Assembly: GCA_900757865.1 (NCBI GenBank)
Contig: CAAEPH010000030.1
Location: forward strand, 6,064 to 70,063
Direction: 5' to 3'
Source: an uncultured Sutterella sp.
Lineage (GTDB): Bacteria > Pseudomonadota > Gammaproteobacteria > Burkholderiales > Burkholderiaceae_F
DNA length: 64,000 nucleotides
Program-made: the position numbers and the translations under genes
Notes under the pieces: model-generated
Databases searched by the model: none
What the model saw: the letters and a program-made list of their open reading frames with translations, nothing else
What the model was told of the DNA's origin: nothing
In this document: positions 25,021-34,191 of the stretch, piece after piece
How positions within the stretch are numbered: the first letter of the stretch is position 1
How the letters are laid out: every line of letters begins with the position of its first letter

Positions 25021-26190
25021 TTATGACGATTTAGCTGGGAGACGTGCGTAGACACTCTGAACCAATAAGCCCATGGTCAACATGACGAGCGCCGTGGAGA
25101 TCGTCATGATGCCCATCCCGACAATGGGCGAGACAATGGCGCCCAGGAGGAAGGGACAAAAACCCAACAAGGCGGATGCGCGACCCGCGCGTTCACGCTC
25201 TGCGTCCATGGCTAAAGTCGACGCGGAGGGCATCGTAAAGCCCACAAACACTTGCATCACAAAAAGCGCAGCTTCAAAGCAAAAGACATTTTGCTCGGTA
25301 TAGAGGACCACAGCGATCAGTATGGTGGCTAGGCCAAACCCACGCACACCAATCTTGAGCGCTTTAAGCGCGGGGAGTCGGGTTGAGATATTCGCGCCCA
25401 TCATCACGGCCAAACCGTTTGCCCCAAAGCAGAGACTAAAGGCCAGTGGTTCTAGGCCATAGTGGACCTGAAAAAGGAATGGCGAGGCTGAGATGTAGGC
25501 GAACATCCCACCAAACGTGAGCGCTTGAAGCAGTACAAATAGGATAAAGGGACGATTTTCAAAGAGCACAAAATAGCTCTGGAAGGTCGACACCAGGCTT
25601 CCTTGATATCGACGCTCAGGCGCAAGGGATTCTTTGAATGGTGCCGCAAAGGCAATCACCCCCACGCCCAGAAGCGTTAATACCACAAAAATCCCATGCC
25701 AATCCGTAAAGGACAACAGCGCACTGCCTGCAATGGGCGACAAAATCGGCGCAATGCCATGCACGGTCATCAGGAGTGCAAAGAAGCGCCGTAGTTCATC
25801 GCCTCGATACAGATCGGTCGCTACCGCTCGTGACATCACCACGCCACCGGCGGCAAAAAAGCCCTGTAGACTACGAAGCGCAATGAGCACATGAATATTG
25901 GAGGCAAACACCAAGGCTAACGACGTTAAGGCGTATAGCGTTAAGCAGATCATCAGTGGACGTCGGCGACCATACTTGTCGCTCATCGGTCCCACGATAA
26001 ACTGCCCTACGCCCATGCCAATCATGGCGGACATCAGGCTTGCTTGCGTAAACGACGGATACGTGTGAAACGCTTCCGTGATCTGAGGTAGCGCAGGCAG
26101 ATAGAGGTCAGTAATGAACGGACCAAACGCCGAGAGCGTACCTAAGAGAAAAATTAAATAGAGGCGGGAATTGTGAACAGTGGCGGTCAT
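25021..26190 (-). CDS. MFS drug exporter, Bcr/CflA family
   Basis: A protein of about 389 residues with 12 hydrophobic segments, of the Bcr/CflA drug-resistance branch of the major facilitator superfamily. The family opening LGTLSAFGPFITDLYLPALPQI is clear, followed by the loop 2-3 signature GPMSDKYGRRRPL. Such proteins export bicyclomycin, sulfonamides, chloramphenicol or dipeptides by proton antiport; the substrate is not predictable. The ATG at 26190 (MTATVHNSRLYL) matches the family start. An upstream in-frame ATG at 26262 would add an unlikely extension. It stands alone on the minus strand. Confidence 0.88.
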   Translation of the reverse strand: MTATVHNSRLYLIFLLGTLSAFGPFITDLYLPALPQITEAFHTYPSFTQASLMSAMIGMGVGQFIVGPMSDKYGRRRPLMICLTLYALTSLALVFASNIHVLIALRSLQGFFAAGGVVMSRAVATDLYRGDELRRFFALLMTVHGIAPILSPIAGSALLSFTDWHGIFVVLTLLGVGVIAFAAPFKESLAPERRYQGSLVSTFQSYFVLFENRPFILFVLLQALTFGGMFAYISASPFLFQVHYGLEPLAFSLCFGANGLAVMMGANISTRLPALKALKIGVRGFGLATILIAVVLYTEQNVFCFEAALFVMQVFVGFTMPSASTLAMDAERERAGRASALLGFCPFLLGAIVSPIVGMGIMTISTALVMLTMGLLVQSVYARLPAKSS

Positions 26191-26399
26191 GATGTTTTTC
26201 GAACCTTGACGAAATGGATTCGTCGGTTCTGTTAGGAAAAATCCTAACATGAAAAAATTCACCTCGCTATAGCCGTAGATATTCTTGGTTACAAAATTGT
26301 TTTTTTAAGTCTCTCCCAAAAGAGAGGTTGCGTCTACGCTAAGAGATGGGTATGCTCAAGAGACTCTTCAAATTTGCCTCCTCAGAAGGACTTCTTTTT

Positions 26400-26819
26400 A
26401 TGTTGAAACAAACGATTGGCTGGAGCGCAGTGGCTCTCCTTTTAGGTATGATCTCGCTCACGCAAGCCCGTACCAATGACGACTTGACTCCAGAAGGTGG
26501 ATCGAGCTGCGGGGGTCAGATCGAGGCAACCTGCCCGGTGAGTTTAAACACCACCACGGCCACAGAATTAGAGCCCTGCTTTGGCAAGCCCATCAAGATA
26601 AAAGAAGTGGCACCCGGGATTAAACAAGCCATTTACGATGCTCGTCCTATTGTGTTTAAGCATCTGAATGCTTCGAGCTTTGATGCCCAGAAAATGAACA
26701 TGTTCATGACGCCCAATCAAGTGGCGTTTCTTGCCGAACTCACGACGCAAAGCGACGGCCGTGACGTGTTGACCAATATGGCTGTGGTGAATTTGTCTGA
26801 AGTGACGAAAACCAAATAA
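26400..26819 (+). CDS. Exported hypothetical protein
   Basis: A 139-residue protein with a clear Sec signal peptide (MLKQTIGWSAVALLLGMISLTQA). The mature part has four Cys (SSCGGQIEATC, then EPCFGK) suggesting disulfides, and a helical second half (KQAIYDARPIVF, NQVAFLAELTTQ). No family recognised. The ATG at 26400 follows AAGGA with good spacing; an upstream ATG at 26346 would mask the signal peptide. It ends with a good terminator, so it is a single-gene unit in the periplasm. Confidence 0.65.
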   Translation: MLKQTIGWSAVALLLGMISLTQARTNDDLTPEGGSSCGGQIEATCPVSLNTTTATELEPCFGKPIKIKEVAPGIKQAIYDARPIVFKHLNASSFDAQKMNMFMTPNQVAFLAELTTQSDGRDVLTNMAVVNLSEVTKTK

Positions 26820-26851
26820 GTTTTGCAAGCACGCCTTAAACCATCAGGAGC

Positions 26852-26887
26852 AGGATCTGGTATGAGAAATCGACCAGGTCCTTTTTT
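26852..26887 (+). terminator. Rho-independent terminator
   Basis: Stem AGGATCTGGT (26852-26861) with ACCAGGTCCT (26873-26882), one G-T pair, followed by a run of six T. Confidence 0.8.
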
Positions 26888-27038
26888 CATCCTTTCGCTA
26901 TCTACAGCATTGAATAATTAAGCAAACGACTCAACACCGCGTATTGTTTTATTGAACTATAAGATTTTCATAGAATATAGCGTACAGAAAGTATTTTTAA
27001 GATTTTTAATTTCGAGAAATTTACATTTTGTTACTATA

Positions 27039-27153
27039 GGTTAGAGATTATCCAAAGTCTAGGTTAGAGATTTACCAAAAGCTAAGTTAGAAATTTACCA
27101 AAATTTAGTTTAGAATTTCTCCAAATCCTAAGTTATAAATTTGCCAAGGTCTA
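27039..27153. repeat. Five tandem 23-bp repeats upstream of the DUF4143 ATPase gene
   Basis: Five head-to-tail 23-base units at 27039, 27062, 27085, 27108 and 27131, consensus AGTTAGAAATTTACCAAA then about five variable bases ending CTA. All five are exactly 23 bases, about two helical turns, so they would present the same face to a protein. They lie 60-180 bases before the ATPase gene. There are no spacers, so this is not a CRISPR array. A protein-binding (iteron-like or operator) role is inference. The bases 26888-27038 are AT-rich with nothing else seen. Confidence 0.85.
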
Positions 27154-27215
27154 AGACTGCATCTAACCGTAGCACTGGTTGTTTTTTGATCAGATGGCTT
27201 TTTTAGGAGGTTGCT

Positions 27216-28481
27216 ATGCTTATTCCACGTTGGGCCACAACAGAACTGTATCAACAACTTAAGATTCATCGAATTGTTTCGGTTGTTGGTTGTCGGCAAT
27301 CAGGAAAAACGACGTTACTGCTACATTCGGATATTCCGCATATCCAATTCCATTCGCTTGATACCCAAGAAAGCTTGGATGCAGCCACGATGGATCCCGC
27401 TTTTTTTGTCAGACGCAAGGCACCGACAGTATTAGTGATCGATGAGATACAAAAAGCTCCCAATTTGATTGGCGAAATTAAATATCAAGTGGATAGGAAT
27501 CCTGACAAAGGACAATACATCATTTCAGGATCGTCAGACTTCCGAAAACTTCCTCATGCAAATGAATCCTTAGCTGGACGAACAGGCTTTGTGCGTGTTC
27601 GTACAATGACGGAAGCAGAACAGCGTGGCATTCCGCCCGGTTTTCTCAAAGCACTATTTGATGGGCGACTTCCTTTGTCTCTCCATTTTGAATGTAGTAA
27701 ATCTGTGATCTTGGAAGCGGCAATACGTGGTGGATATCCCGAACTGTTAACCATTAACGATAACGAAAGTCGCCATCGTTGGTACAAGTCGTATTTGCAG
27801 AATCAAGTACTGTTGGATATGCGCGAACAGTGGGATACCCGCAAACTCGATATAACAGATCAGGTTTTAGAATGTGCTGCCATCTATTCCAGTCGAGAAA
27901 TCAGCAAGGCTAGTCTAGCCAATCAGTTTTCTGTCAGTTGGAAAACACTCGATAAATACTGGTCTGCTGTAGAGGCAATGTACCTGATCGATATGGTCCA
28001 TGGTTGGGCGAAAAAAGACTATGACCGACCTGGGAAAGCGCCTAAGAGCTTCATGACAGATAGTGGGCTTATGGCGTATTACCTGAAAATTTTTGAACCA
28101 AACGACGTTCTGAGTAGTATAGAAAAGTCACAGAATGAAGGCGGAAAACTCATTGAGACGTGGGCCTATAATCAATTAAAGCCAGAAGTGGATTTACATC
28201 CTCTATGGGATTTGAACTACTTTCGATCACGTCAGCACGAGATAGATTTTCTTATCACCAATGAGAAAGGTCGAATCTTAGGCATCGAAATCAAAGCGAG
28301 TGAAAGTATTAACTCCAAAGATTTTGAACACTTAAGATGGTTCCAAGAGCTCATGGGTCAAGAACAATTTAGGGGCATTATTCTTTATGCTGGCGATAGG
28401 GTACGCTCTGGAGGCGATGGCCTTTTTGCCTTCCCGATGGCAGCCCTGTGGTCTGATGTCACTCAATGGGAAGAACTATAG
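27216..28481 (+). CDS. AAA_14/DUF4143 family ATPase
   Basis: A 421-residue cytoplasmic protein with an N-terminal P-loop ATPase domain (Walker A GCRQSGKTTLLL, about residues 27-38; Walker B TVLVIDEIQKAPNL) and a C-terminal DUF4143 domain. In the latter, RQHEIDFLITNEKGRILGIEIKAS resembles a PD-(D/E)XK nuclease core (Glu/Asp, then IEIK). Such proteins are common in bacteria and archaea, are often horizontally moved, and have no settled role. AGGAGG precedes the ATG. The array of 23-bp repeats lies just upstream and could be its own control region. Lower GC than its neighbours suggests transfer. Confidence 0.85.
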   Translation: MLIPRWATTELYQQLKIHRIVSVVGCRQSGKTTLLLHSDIPHIQFHSLDTQESLDAATMDPAFFVRRKAPTVLVIDEIQKAPNLIGEIKYQVDRNPDKGQYIISGSSDFRKLPHANESLAGRTGFVRVRTMTEAEQRGIPPGFLKALFDGRLPLSLHFECSKSVILEAAIRGGYPELLTINDNESRHRWYKSYLQNQVLLDMREQWDTRKLDITDQVLECAAIYSSREISKASLANQFSVSWKTLDKYWSAVEAMYLIDMVHGWAKKDYDRPGKAPKSFMTDSGLMAYYLKIFEPNDVLSSIEKSQNEGGKLIETWAYNQLKPEVDLHPLWDLNYFRSRQHEIDFLITNEKGRILGIEIKASESINSKDFEHLRWFQELMGQEQFRGIILYAGDRVRSGGDGLFAFPMAALWSDVTQWEEL

Positions 28482-28516
28482 GTTGCGATGGATGGTGAAG
28501 CGATGCCACATTAATA

Positions 28517-28549
28517 ATTGGGCACCCTCCCATGGGAAGAGTGCCCATT
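28517..28549. terminator. Terminator between convergent genes
   Basis: Stem ATTGGGCAC with GTGCCCATT (about 28517-28525 and 28541-28549) between the ATPase gene and the convergent nitric oxide reductase gene. The T tract is short. Confidence 0.55.
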
Positions 28550-28581
28550 GTTCACTTCAGGAATGAACGTTTATAGCGAAA

Positions 28582-30816
28582 TTACTTTTTGCTAAAGATC
28601 AGCTTGAACGCCTGGAGGACCACCATGAAGGCACCGATGATGAACATCGTGTCACCCGCAAAGCGTGCCCAACGCAAACTCACCAACGTGGCGCTTTGCA
28701 TGACCGCTTCGCTACGAGCGTACCAAAGACCTTCAGAGATACTCGCAGCTGCCTGGATCACACCGATCGGGAGCAAGCTCGTGATAATCATCACCACCAA
28801 GCCCACGTTAAGGAGCCAGAAGCCTGGGCCCATCAAAGCCGCAGAGTATTCAGCTTTAGGACGGATGTAGTTCAAGACCAAGAACACAAAGCCTAACGCC
28901 AAGAACCCGTACACACCGAAGAGCGCCGCGTGAGAGTGAACCGCCGTGGTATTGAGACCTTGCACGTAGAAGAGCGAGATCGGCGGATTGATCAAGAAGC
29001 CAAACACCCCTGCGCCCAACATGTTCCAGAAGGCCACCGCCACGAACATCATCACCGGCCAACGCAGACGACGAGCCCAAGGTGCAGCATGCTGGTAGGA
29101 CCAATGTTCATAGGCTTCATAGCCCAAGAGCACGAGCGGCACCACTTCCAAGGCCGAGAACACAGCACCCATGGCCATACCAGAGCTGGTCACGCCAGAG
29201 AAGTAGAGGTGGTGCATGGTTCCCGGAACGCCACCGATCAAGAAGAGCGAAGCGGAGGCAAGCGAGGTCACCGTAGCCGTGCGCAACGACACCAAACCGA
29301 GGTTGTAGAACACGAAAGCAATCGCGGCCGTGGCAAACACTTCAAAGAAGCCTTCCACCCAGAGGTGAACCACCCACCAACGCCAGTATTCCATGACGGT
29401 GATTGGAGAATGTTCGCCGTAGAAAAGACCCGGACCGTAGAAGAGACCCACACCTACCATGGAGGCGATGAAGATCGTCAACAAGTTCTTGTCGGAGTGC
29501 TTGCTGCGAAGCGCGTTGACAGTGCAACGAAGCATCAAGAAGAGCCACAACAGTAAGCCCACAAAAAGCATCAACTGCCAGAACCGACCAATGTCCAAGA
29601 ACTCATAGCCCTGATGACCGAACCAGAAGTTCATGCCCTTTGGCAAGGTCTGAGCAATGGCCAAGTAGTTACCGGCAAAGGAACCCGCCGCGACGATCAA
29701 GAGCGCCACAAACAAGAGGTTCACACCCAAGCGCTGGAAAGCAGGGTCTTTACCGCCGTTGATCACGGGAGCTAAGAAGAGACCCGCCGTCAAGAAGCCC
29801 GTCGCAATCCAAAGGATCGAGGCCTGAATATGCCACGTACGAGCCAAGGAGTACGGGAAGAAGGACGAGGTATCGATACCGTAGAAACCACCGCCTTCAA
29901 TGGTGTAGTGAGCGACAAAGCCACCCAAGAGAACCTGCACAACGAAGAGTAAACCGGTGAGCGCAGCATACTTCCAGAGTGCTTTCTGGCTAGGCGTCAA
30001 CGCCAAGCGAGAGAGCGGATCGACGTCGGGCACTTTCACCGTGTCTTGCTTCTTGTTCCAGGCATAACCCCAAACGAGAAGGCCGACACCCAAGATCAAG
30101 ACCACAACAGAGGCCACGGACCAAATGATGTTTTCCGTCGTCGGCACGTTGTCAATCAACGGCTCGTGTGGCCAGTTGCTCGTGTATGTTGCATCAATAG
30201 TCGGGCGATTCGTCGACGAGGCCCAAGCCGTCCAGAAGAAGAACGCCGTTAAGTGCTGACGATCGGTGAGCGAAGGCAACGTGTCCGTTTTCATCGCAAA
30301 GTGATCGCGCTGCGTGGCAAACGCAGGGTCGTTGCCATAAAGGCCAATGTAGTATTGAGCCGTTTGCGCGATAGCCTTAGCACGCGTTGCGGTAATGGTC
30401 ACGCGTTCTTGCGCATCAGGCTTACCACCTTCTTTGTATTCTTTGGTCATGGCCACGCGCAAACCTGCTTGCTCTTCGGGCGTCAACGACTTGTAAGGCG
30501 CCTGGAAGCGTTCTTGAGCGGTAATGTCAAGCCAAGCGAGCAATTCGCGATGCAACCAGTCAGCCGTCCAGTCAGGAGCTTGGTAAGCACCGTGCCCCAA
30601 AATGGAGCCCAGTTCCATACCGCCCGTCGACTGCCAAGCGCTTTGACCAGCCAAGATATCGTCTTTGGTGAAGACGACTTGACCATCAGTGGTTTGTACC
30701 ACGCTCGGGAAAGGTGGTGCATGACGATAGACTTCACGTCCGGCAAAGCCCAGAAGTGTGAAGCCCACAATAAGTACGGCGAATAACCAGTACCAGAGTT
30801 TTTTGTATTGACCCAT
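28582..30816 (-). CDS. norB: Quinol-dependent nitric oxide reductase (qNOR)
   Basis: A 744-residue single-subunit nitric oxide reductase of the haem-copper oxidase superfamily, which reduces NO to N2O with electrons from quinol. The long N-terminal soluble extension (about residues 35-230, SAWQSTGGMELGSILGHGAY) replaces the NorC cytochrome and has no CxxCH, as expected for qNOR. The following 12 helices carry the haem and FeB histidines, for example in WHIQASILWIATGFLTAG, VVHLWVEGFFEVFATA and HHLYFSGV. The start at 30816 has AAGGA seven bases upstream. It may serve NO detoxification. A perfect-looking palindrome at 30935-30955 may be the operator. Confidence 0.93.
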   Translation of the reverse strand: MGQYKKLWYWLFAVLIVGFTLLGFAGREVYRHAPPFPSVVQTTDGQVVFTKDDILAGQSAWQSTGGMELGSILGHGAYQAPDWTADWLHRELLAWLDITAQERFQAPYKSLTPEEQAGLRVAMTKEYKEGGKPDAQERVTITATRAKAIAQTAQYYIGLYGNDPAFATQRDHFAMKTDTLPSLTDRQHLTAFFFWTAWASSTNRPTIDATYTSNWPHEPLIDNVPTTENIIWSVASVVVLILGVGLLVWGYAWNKKQDTVKVPDVDPLSRLALTPSQKALWKYAALTGLLFVVQVLLGGFVAHYTIEGGGFYGIDTSSFFPYSLARTWHIQASILWIATGFLTAGLFLAPVINGGKDPAFQRLGVNLLFVALLIVAAGSFAGNYLAIAQTLPKGMNFWFGHQGYEFLDIGRFWQLMLFVGLLLWLFLMLRCTVNALRSKHSDKNLLTIFIASMVGVGLFYGPGLFYGEHSPITVMEYWRWWVVHLWVEGFFEVFATAAIAFVFYNLGLVSLRTATVTSLASASLFLIGGVPGTMHHLYFSGVTSSGMAMGAVFSALEVVPLVLLGYEAYEHWSYQHAAPWARRLRWPVMMFVAVAFWNMLGAGVFGFLINPPISLFYVQGLNTTAVHSHAALFGVYGFLALGFVFLVLNYIRPKAEYSAALMGPGFWLLNVGLVVMIITSLLPIGVIQAAASISEGLWYARSEAVMQSATLVSLRWARFAGDTMFIIGAFMVVLQAFKLIFSKK

Positions 30817-30934
30817 AACGGCATCCTTGTTTAGGGGTTTCAAGTTGGAGATAAATTTGTTGTTTTAAGGACTCGCCTATCAGTAAGCTTTAGATGCAAC
30901 TTTGATGTAAGGCTGAAGGACAAGCATTTACTAT

Positions 30935-30955
30935 TGTTGTATCCGAGATGCAACA
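30935..30955. promoter_or_regulatory. Candidate operator upstream of qNOR
   Basis: TGTTGTATC-CGA-GATGCAACA is an inverted repeat with eight of nine pairs. A further half-site-like GATGCAAC then GATGTAA lies at 30893-30909, closer to the gene. GATGCA-type half-sites are known for the NO sensor NsrR, so NsrR control is plausible but unproved. Confidence 0.5.
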
Positions 30956-31572
30956 TTTAGGCGTAATAGTAAACGGTCAGAAACAATTTGAAAACCATCC
31001 TAATGGGAGAGATTATCTACGCCATCCGTGGGAATAACACGGGTTATCACCCTCACTTTCCCGCTCTGCGGACGCTCAAAAAAGAGATATTGAAACTCAT
31101 ACCGAGAACTCACATAGACGAATACGGCCGTCGGAGAGCCGATTATCGTGAGACAGGCTTACAACACTTTTCGCCAGTCAATGCTCCCTATCACCAGCAT
31201 CGACCTTTTGTCCTCCTCTACACTAAAACCCCAAGCAAGAAACTTGAAACGCCCGCTCAAGGTGATGCTTGCTTGGGTAGAACATGGGGTATCGCCCCGG
31301 GTGTGAAAGGCCCGTCCCAGCAATACGCTGGTGTCCACTATGTCAATCAAGAAGAAAATCTGTATAAAACTCTAGTGCTAGGTCTTACTGACTAGCTAAA
31401 CGGTCAAGTTTACGGTGTAAAACAAGATTTTCGGACCCTCTTCCACTTTTGAATCAGCTGTGATAGAATAAATTACAAGAGATAAGAAAGTTTGATACGA
31501 ACTTGGGTAATTTTTCTAAACATAGAAAAATCTCTAATTCCAAGGCGTAATGAGATGAGTGGAGGTTCTACA
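30956..31572. other. Intergenic, no supported gene
   Basis: About 600 bases between the qNOR promoter region and the fimbrial gene. An open frame at 30988-31395 has no ribosome site and a composition unlike its neighbours, so it was not called. The sequence just before the fimbrial gene is AT-rich and holds GGAGG at 31561-31565. Confidence 0.4.
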
Positions 31573-32040
31573 ATGGCTGTTCCACAATATAAACACCCAC
31601 GTTGGTTAGCTTTGATCAGCTTTCTTGTTGTTGCGAGCGGTACACTCGCCGCCCAAGGCAACAGTGGCACGATCACGATGACTGGCCATGTTGTTGAATC
31701 GGCTTGCACGTTTGAAGCCGATATGGGTACCTCTGTTGTCGCTTCCGGTACCGCTTTGCACGTTGGCGTTTCTCGTTGCTCTCTTGATCGAAATCAGTCT
31801 CCACGCGCGTCTGTCACCTTGACGGCCACGAGTTCTTCATCCCCAGTTGTTTTAATCAAAAACGGCAAACGTGTCGCTTTGAACCAATCTGAAGTGATGG
31901 GGCAACTCGAACGTGATAACTCGCTCAACCATCTTCCTGACTATTTGGACTTTGGGACGCCAGTGGTAGCTGACAAAGCGCCCACTGGGGCAACGCAGCT
32001 CTCGCGCGCTTCGCTTAATCTGGAAGTCACCTATAAGTAA
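31573..32040 (+). CDS. Fimbrial-type pilin subunit, isolated
   Basis: A 155-residue exported protein with a Sec signal peptide (about 1-26, ending LAA). It then shows the chaperone-usher pilin layout: GTITMTGHVVESACTF with the first conserved Cys, a second Cys in GVSRCSLD, and a final strand ASLNLEVTYK. The terminal Tyr close to the end is typical for recognition by the periplasmic chaperone. It lies apart from, and opposite in strand to, the chaperone-usher operon at 33-40 kb, but could be assembled by it. The ATG at 31573 follows GGAGG; the upstream in-frame start at 31492 lacks one. Confidence 0.78.
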   Translation: MAVPQYKHPRWLALISFLVVASGTLAAQGNSGTITMTGHVVESACTFEADMGTSVVASGTALHVGVSRCSLDRNQSPRASVTLTATSSSSPVVLIKNGKRVALNQSEVMGQLERDNSLNHLPDYLDFGTPVVADKAPTGATQLSRASLNLEVTYK

Positions 32041-32217
32041 TCTCGAGCACCACGTTGCCATCCTGCCTGTCATCGTGAACAAACGGTGGAGGCTCACCTG
32101 CGAGGAGCACCATGGGCGGTGTTATACTCATCGCCAAATCTTTTCTTTGTCGTCGACGTTCAAGCCACTCGACGCCCAAGCGTTCTTTTTGCCCTCTTCT
32201 AGTATCGTTGCACTGCA

Positions 32218-32937
32218 ATGAAAAAAGCTCTCATCGTCAGCTCTCTTTCGTCTCTGTTTCTTCTCGCCGGCTGTGGCAGTATGGAATTTCTCGGCTCTGA
32301 TGCCGATATCGTTGCAGCTGGTACTCAAAACTGCCAGCAACTCGATGCGCAAAACAAGATCACGCATCGCTACGACGCACGCATGCGCAATATTCGCCGA
32401 GGTCTCCCCACGACGATCAGTGGTCAAACACTCGATTACAAAGTCTACGAGACCGAAGACATGAACGCCTTTGCTTTGCCCAACGGGTGTGTGCGTGTCT
32501 ATTCGGCCTTACTCGACAAACTCAATGATAATGAAGCCCGCGCTGTTATTGGTCATGAAATCGGCCATGTGGCTCTTCGTCATAGCGTGCAGCAATATCG
32601 CACCAACAGTGGCGTAGCGATGACGCTCCAAGGCGTCAATGCCGTCGGTTCCCTGTTTGGGATCAGCGATGACTCGGGTATGTTGAACAAGCTCGCATTT
32701 TCTGCGATCAGTGCGCAGTACTCGCAACGCTTAGAGACGGAAGCCGATGACTACAGTATCGATTTGCTGCTCAAAGAAAAAGATGGGCACAAAAAAGCGA
32801 TGGCACTGGCCGATGCGCTTCGCAAAATTTCGGCCGACGGAGAAGACTCCACGTTGCTTCGAAAAATGTTTGGCTCTCATCCCAATACAAAAGAACGTAT
32901 CGCCCATATCGAAAAGCGCGTTAATACGGCACCGTAA
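32218..32937 (+). CDS. M48 family zinc metalloprotease lipoprotein (LoiP/YcaL-like)
   Basis: A 239-residue lipoprotein protease. The lipobox LLAGC (Cys about residue 19) predicts lipid anchoring, with Gly-Ser after the Cys compatible with the outer membrane. The M48 zinc motif HEIGH starts at His113, and the third ligand is the Glu in LETEADDYSIDLL. FALPNGCVRVYSALLD is also typical. Relatives such as LoiP and YcaL degrade misfolded outer-membrane proteins. It is followed by a strong bidirectional terminator. Nothing in the sequence links it to the adjacent fimbrial genes except position. Confidence 0.9.
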   Translation: MKKALIVSSLSSLFLLAGCGSMEFLGSDADIVAAGTQNCQQLDAQNKITHRYDARMRNIRRGLPTTISGQTLDYKVYETEDMNAFALPNGCVRVYSALLDKLNDNEARAVIGHEIGHVALRHSVQQYRTNSGVAMTLQGVNAVGSLFGISDDSGMLNKLAFSAISAQYSQRLETEADDYSIDLLLKEKDGHKKAMALADALRKISADGEDSTLLRKMFGSHPNTKERIAHIEKRVNTAP

Positions 32938-33083
32938 TGCCTTTTAAATGGATGAAATCAAGCACGACAATGTTCATCACCCGCTTCGGAGTCCTTCTCA
33001 AATAACTCCACTTCTGGCCTCACTCAACTAAGGCGTACCTCAGTCAATGGGCAAGTTGCCTACTAATCAACTTAACTCTCACA

Positions 33084-33115
33084 AAAAACTCCTGAATTAA
33101 ATGTCAGGAGTTTTT
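33084..33115. terminator. Strong bidirectional terminator
   Basis: AAAAACTCCTGA (33084-33095) pairs perfectly with TCAGGAGTTTTT (33104-33115). It separates the M48 gene from the convergent fimbrial operon and has T runs on both strands. Confidence 0.85.
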
Positions 33116-33136
33116 GGGGCAGTCGCATCAACATCA

Positions 33137-34186
33137 TTAATCAATGGAAAGGATATAGCGGATCTTCGACGTGAAGTAACCCGCCCTCACACTGGGCTGT
33201 CGCTGGTACAGAGTCCACTTAATAGCCGCTGAACCCATTTTCTCATCGTATCCCCAATCGATCCAATTACCGAGCGACATGAGTGTTTTCGTTTGACTAT
33301 ATTCATCATCACCCCAGCAACGACCAGCACAGTAGCGGATTCCTAAGCCATCCACGCTTTGTCCATCGAGTCCACGCACACCCGCTGTTTTCGAGTCATG
33401 TTGAAAATCAGGGATTAACTGAATATTGATTCTTTGGTACTCTCCCAGACTAATCAGACCAGAACGACATACCGCATTAACCATTGTTTTCCTCTCTGCA
33501 AGTTTAATCCCTTGTGCTTTAGGCGTTACAGTACCAAACGAAATCTTGGTGGGCGAAATGTCTACTTGGCAGGCGGCATTAAGCTTAATATTTGAACTAG
33601 CCAGTAGGGTTTCGATTTTGGTCCAATGATAGTCTTTTATGGATAAATAGAGATTAGGAATCGCTAACGTATTATTCAAACCCCAATTTCGAGTAAGTGA
33701 AACGCAGGGGGTTTGTTTGCAAATCAAAACAACTCGTATTTCACCTGATATATGTAAGACATCCCCATCTTTGGCCCTCACACTCGCCAATATCTGCCCA
33801 GTACTTTGACTCAAGGGATCATCATTTCTCCACTCCATGACATCGGTCGTAGTTTTATTTTCAATCACCAGTCGTCCTGTGATATTCAGAGCAACTTCAT
33901 CTAACAATGTGATGGGCAATACATTTGCGAACCCCGTGTTGTCTGTCTGAATCACAAGAGGAGCTGATGTTGGCGAACTAGGATGAGGATAAAAGATGTG
34001 ATCTTTTGAAATCGTCTGGACATCACTTTTCCACAGTACGCTATTCTCAGAAAACGTGAGATTTAGTGACTGATCGGTAATCACGGGAGCTGCCCGTAAA
34101 GGCACAATGGAAAAAATAGACACTATACAGCACAGGGCTATCTTCCAAGATAAAAAAATGAGACGATTCTTCATAGATATTGGCAT
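33137..34186 (-). CDS. Fimbrial tip/adhesin-like protein, last gene of the usher operon
   Basis: About 349 residues with a signal peptide (IALCCIVSIFSIVPLRA). The N-terminal half is unlike ordinary pilins. The C-terminal part contains a pilin-like domain (NIKLNAACQVDISPTKISFG) and Cys pairs such as CRSGLI and CAGRCWG, ending in a beta strand (FTSKIRYILSID). Two-domain tip adhesins of chaperone-usher systems look like this. Receptor unknown. The start ATG at 34186 has AAGGA nine bases upstream. It overlaps or abuts the usher gene, as expected in one operon. Confidence 0.75.
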   Translation of the reverse strand: MPISMKNRLIFLSWKIALCCIVSIFSIVPLRAAPVITDQSLNLTFSENSVLWKSDVQTISKDHIFYPHPSSPTSAPLVIQTDNTGFANVLPITLLDEVALNITGRLVIENKTTTDVMEWRNDDPLSQSTGQILASVRAKDGDVLHISGEIRVVLICKQTPCVSLTRNWGLNNTLAIPNLYLSIKDYHWTKIETLLASSNIKLNAACQVDISPTKISFGTVTPKAQGIKLAERKTMVNAVCRSGLISLGEYQRINIQLIPDFQHDSKTAGVRGLDGQSVDGLGIRYCAGRCWGDDEYSQTKTLMSLGNWIDWGYDEKMGSAAIKWTLYQRQPSVRAGYFTSKIRYILSID

Positions 34187-34191
34187 CTTAT

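Noticed and set aside
27039..27153. CRISPR-like array
   Set aside because: Repeats are head-to-tail 23-mers without spacers and no cas gene is present.
30988..31395. 135-codon open frame
   Set aside because: No ribosome site, no recognisable domain, and composition unlike neighbouring genes.
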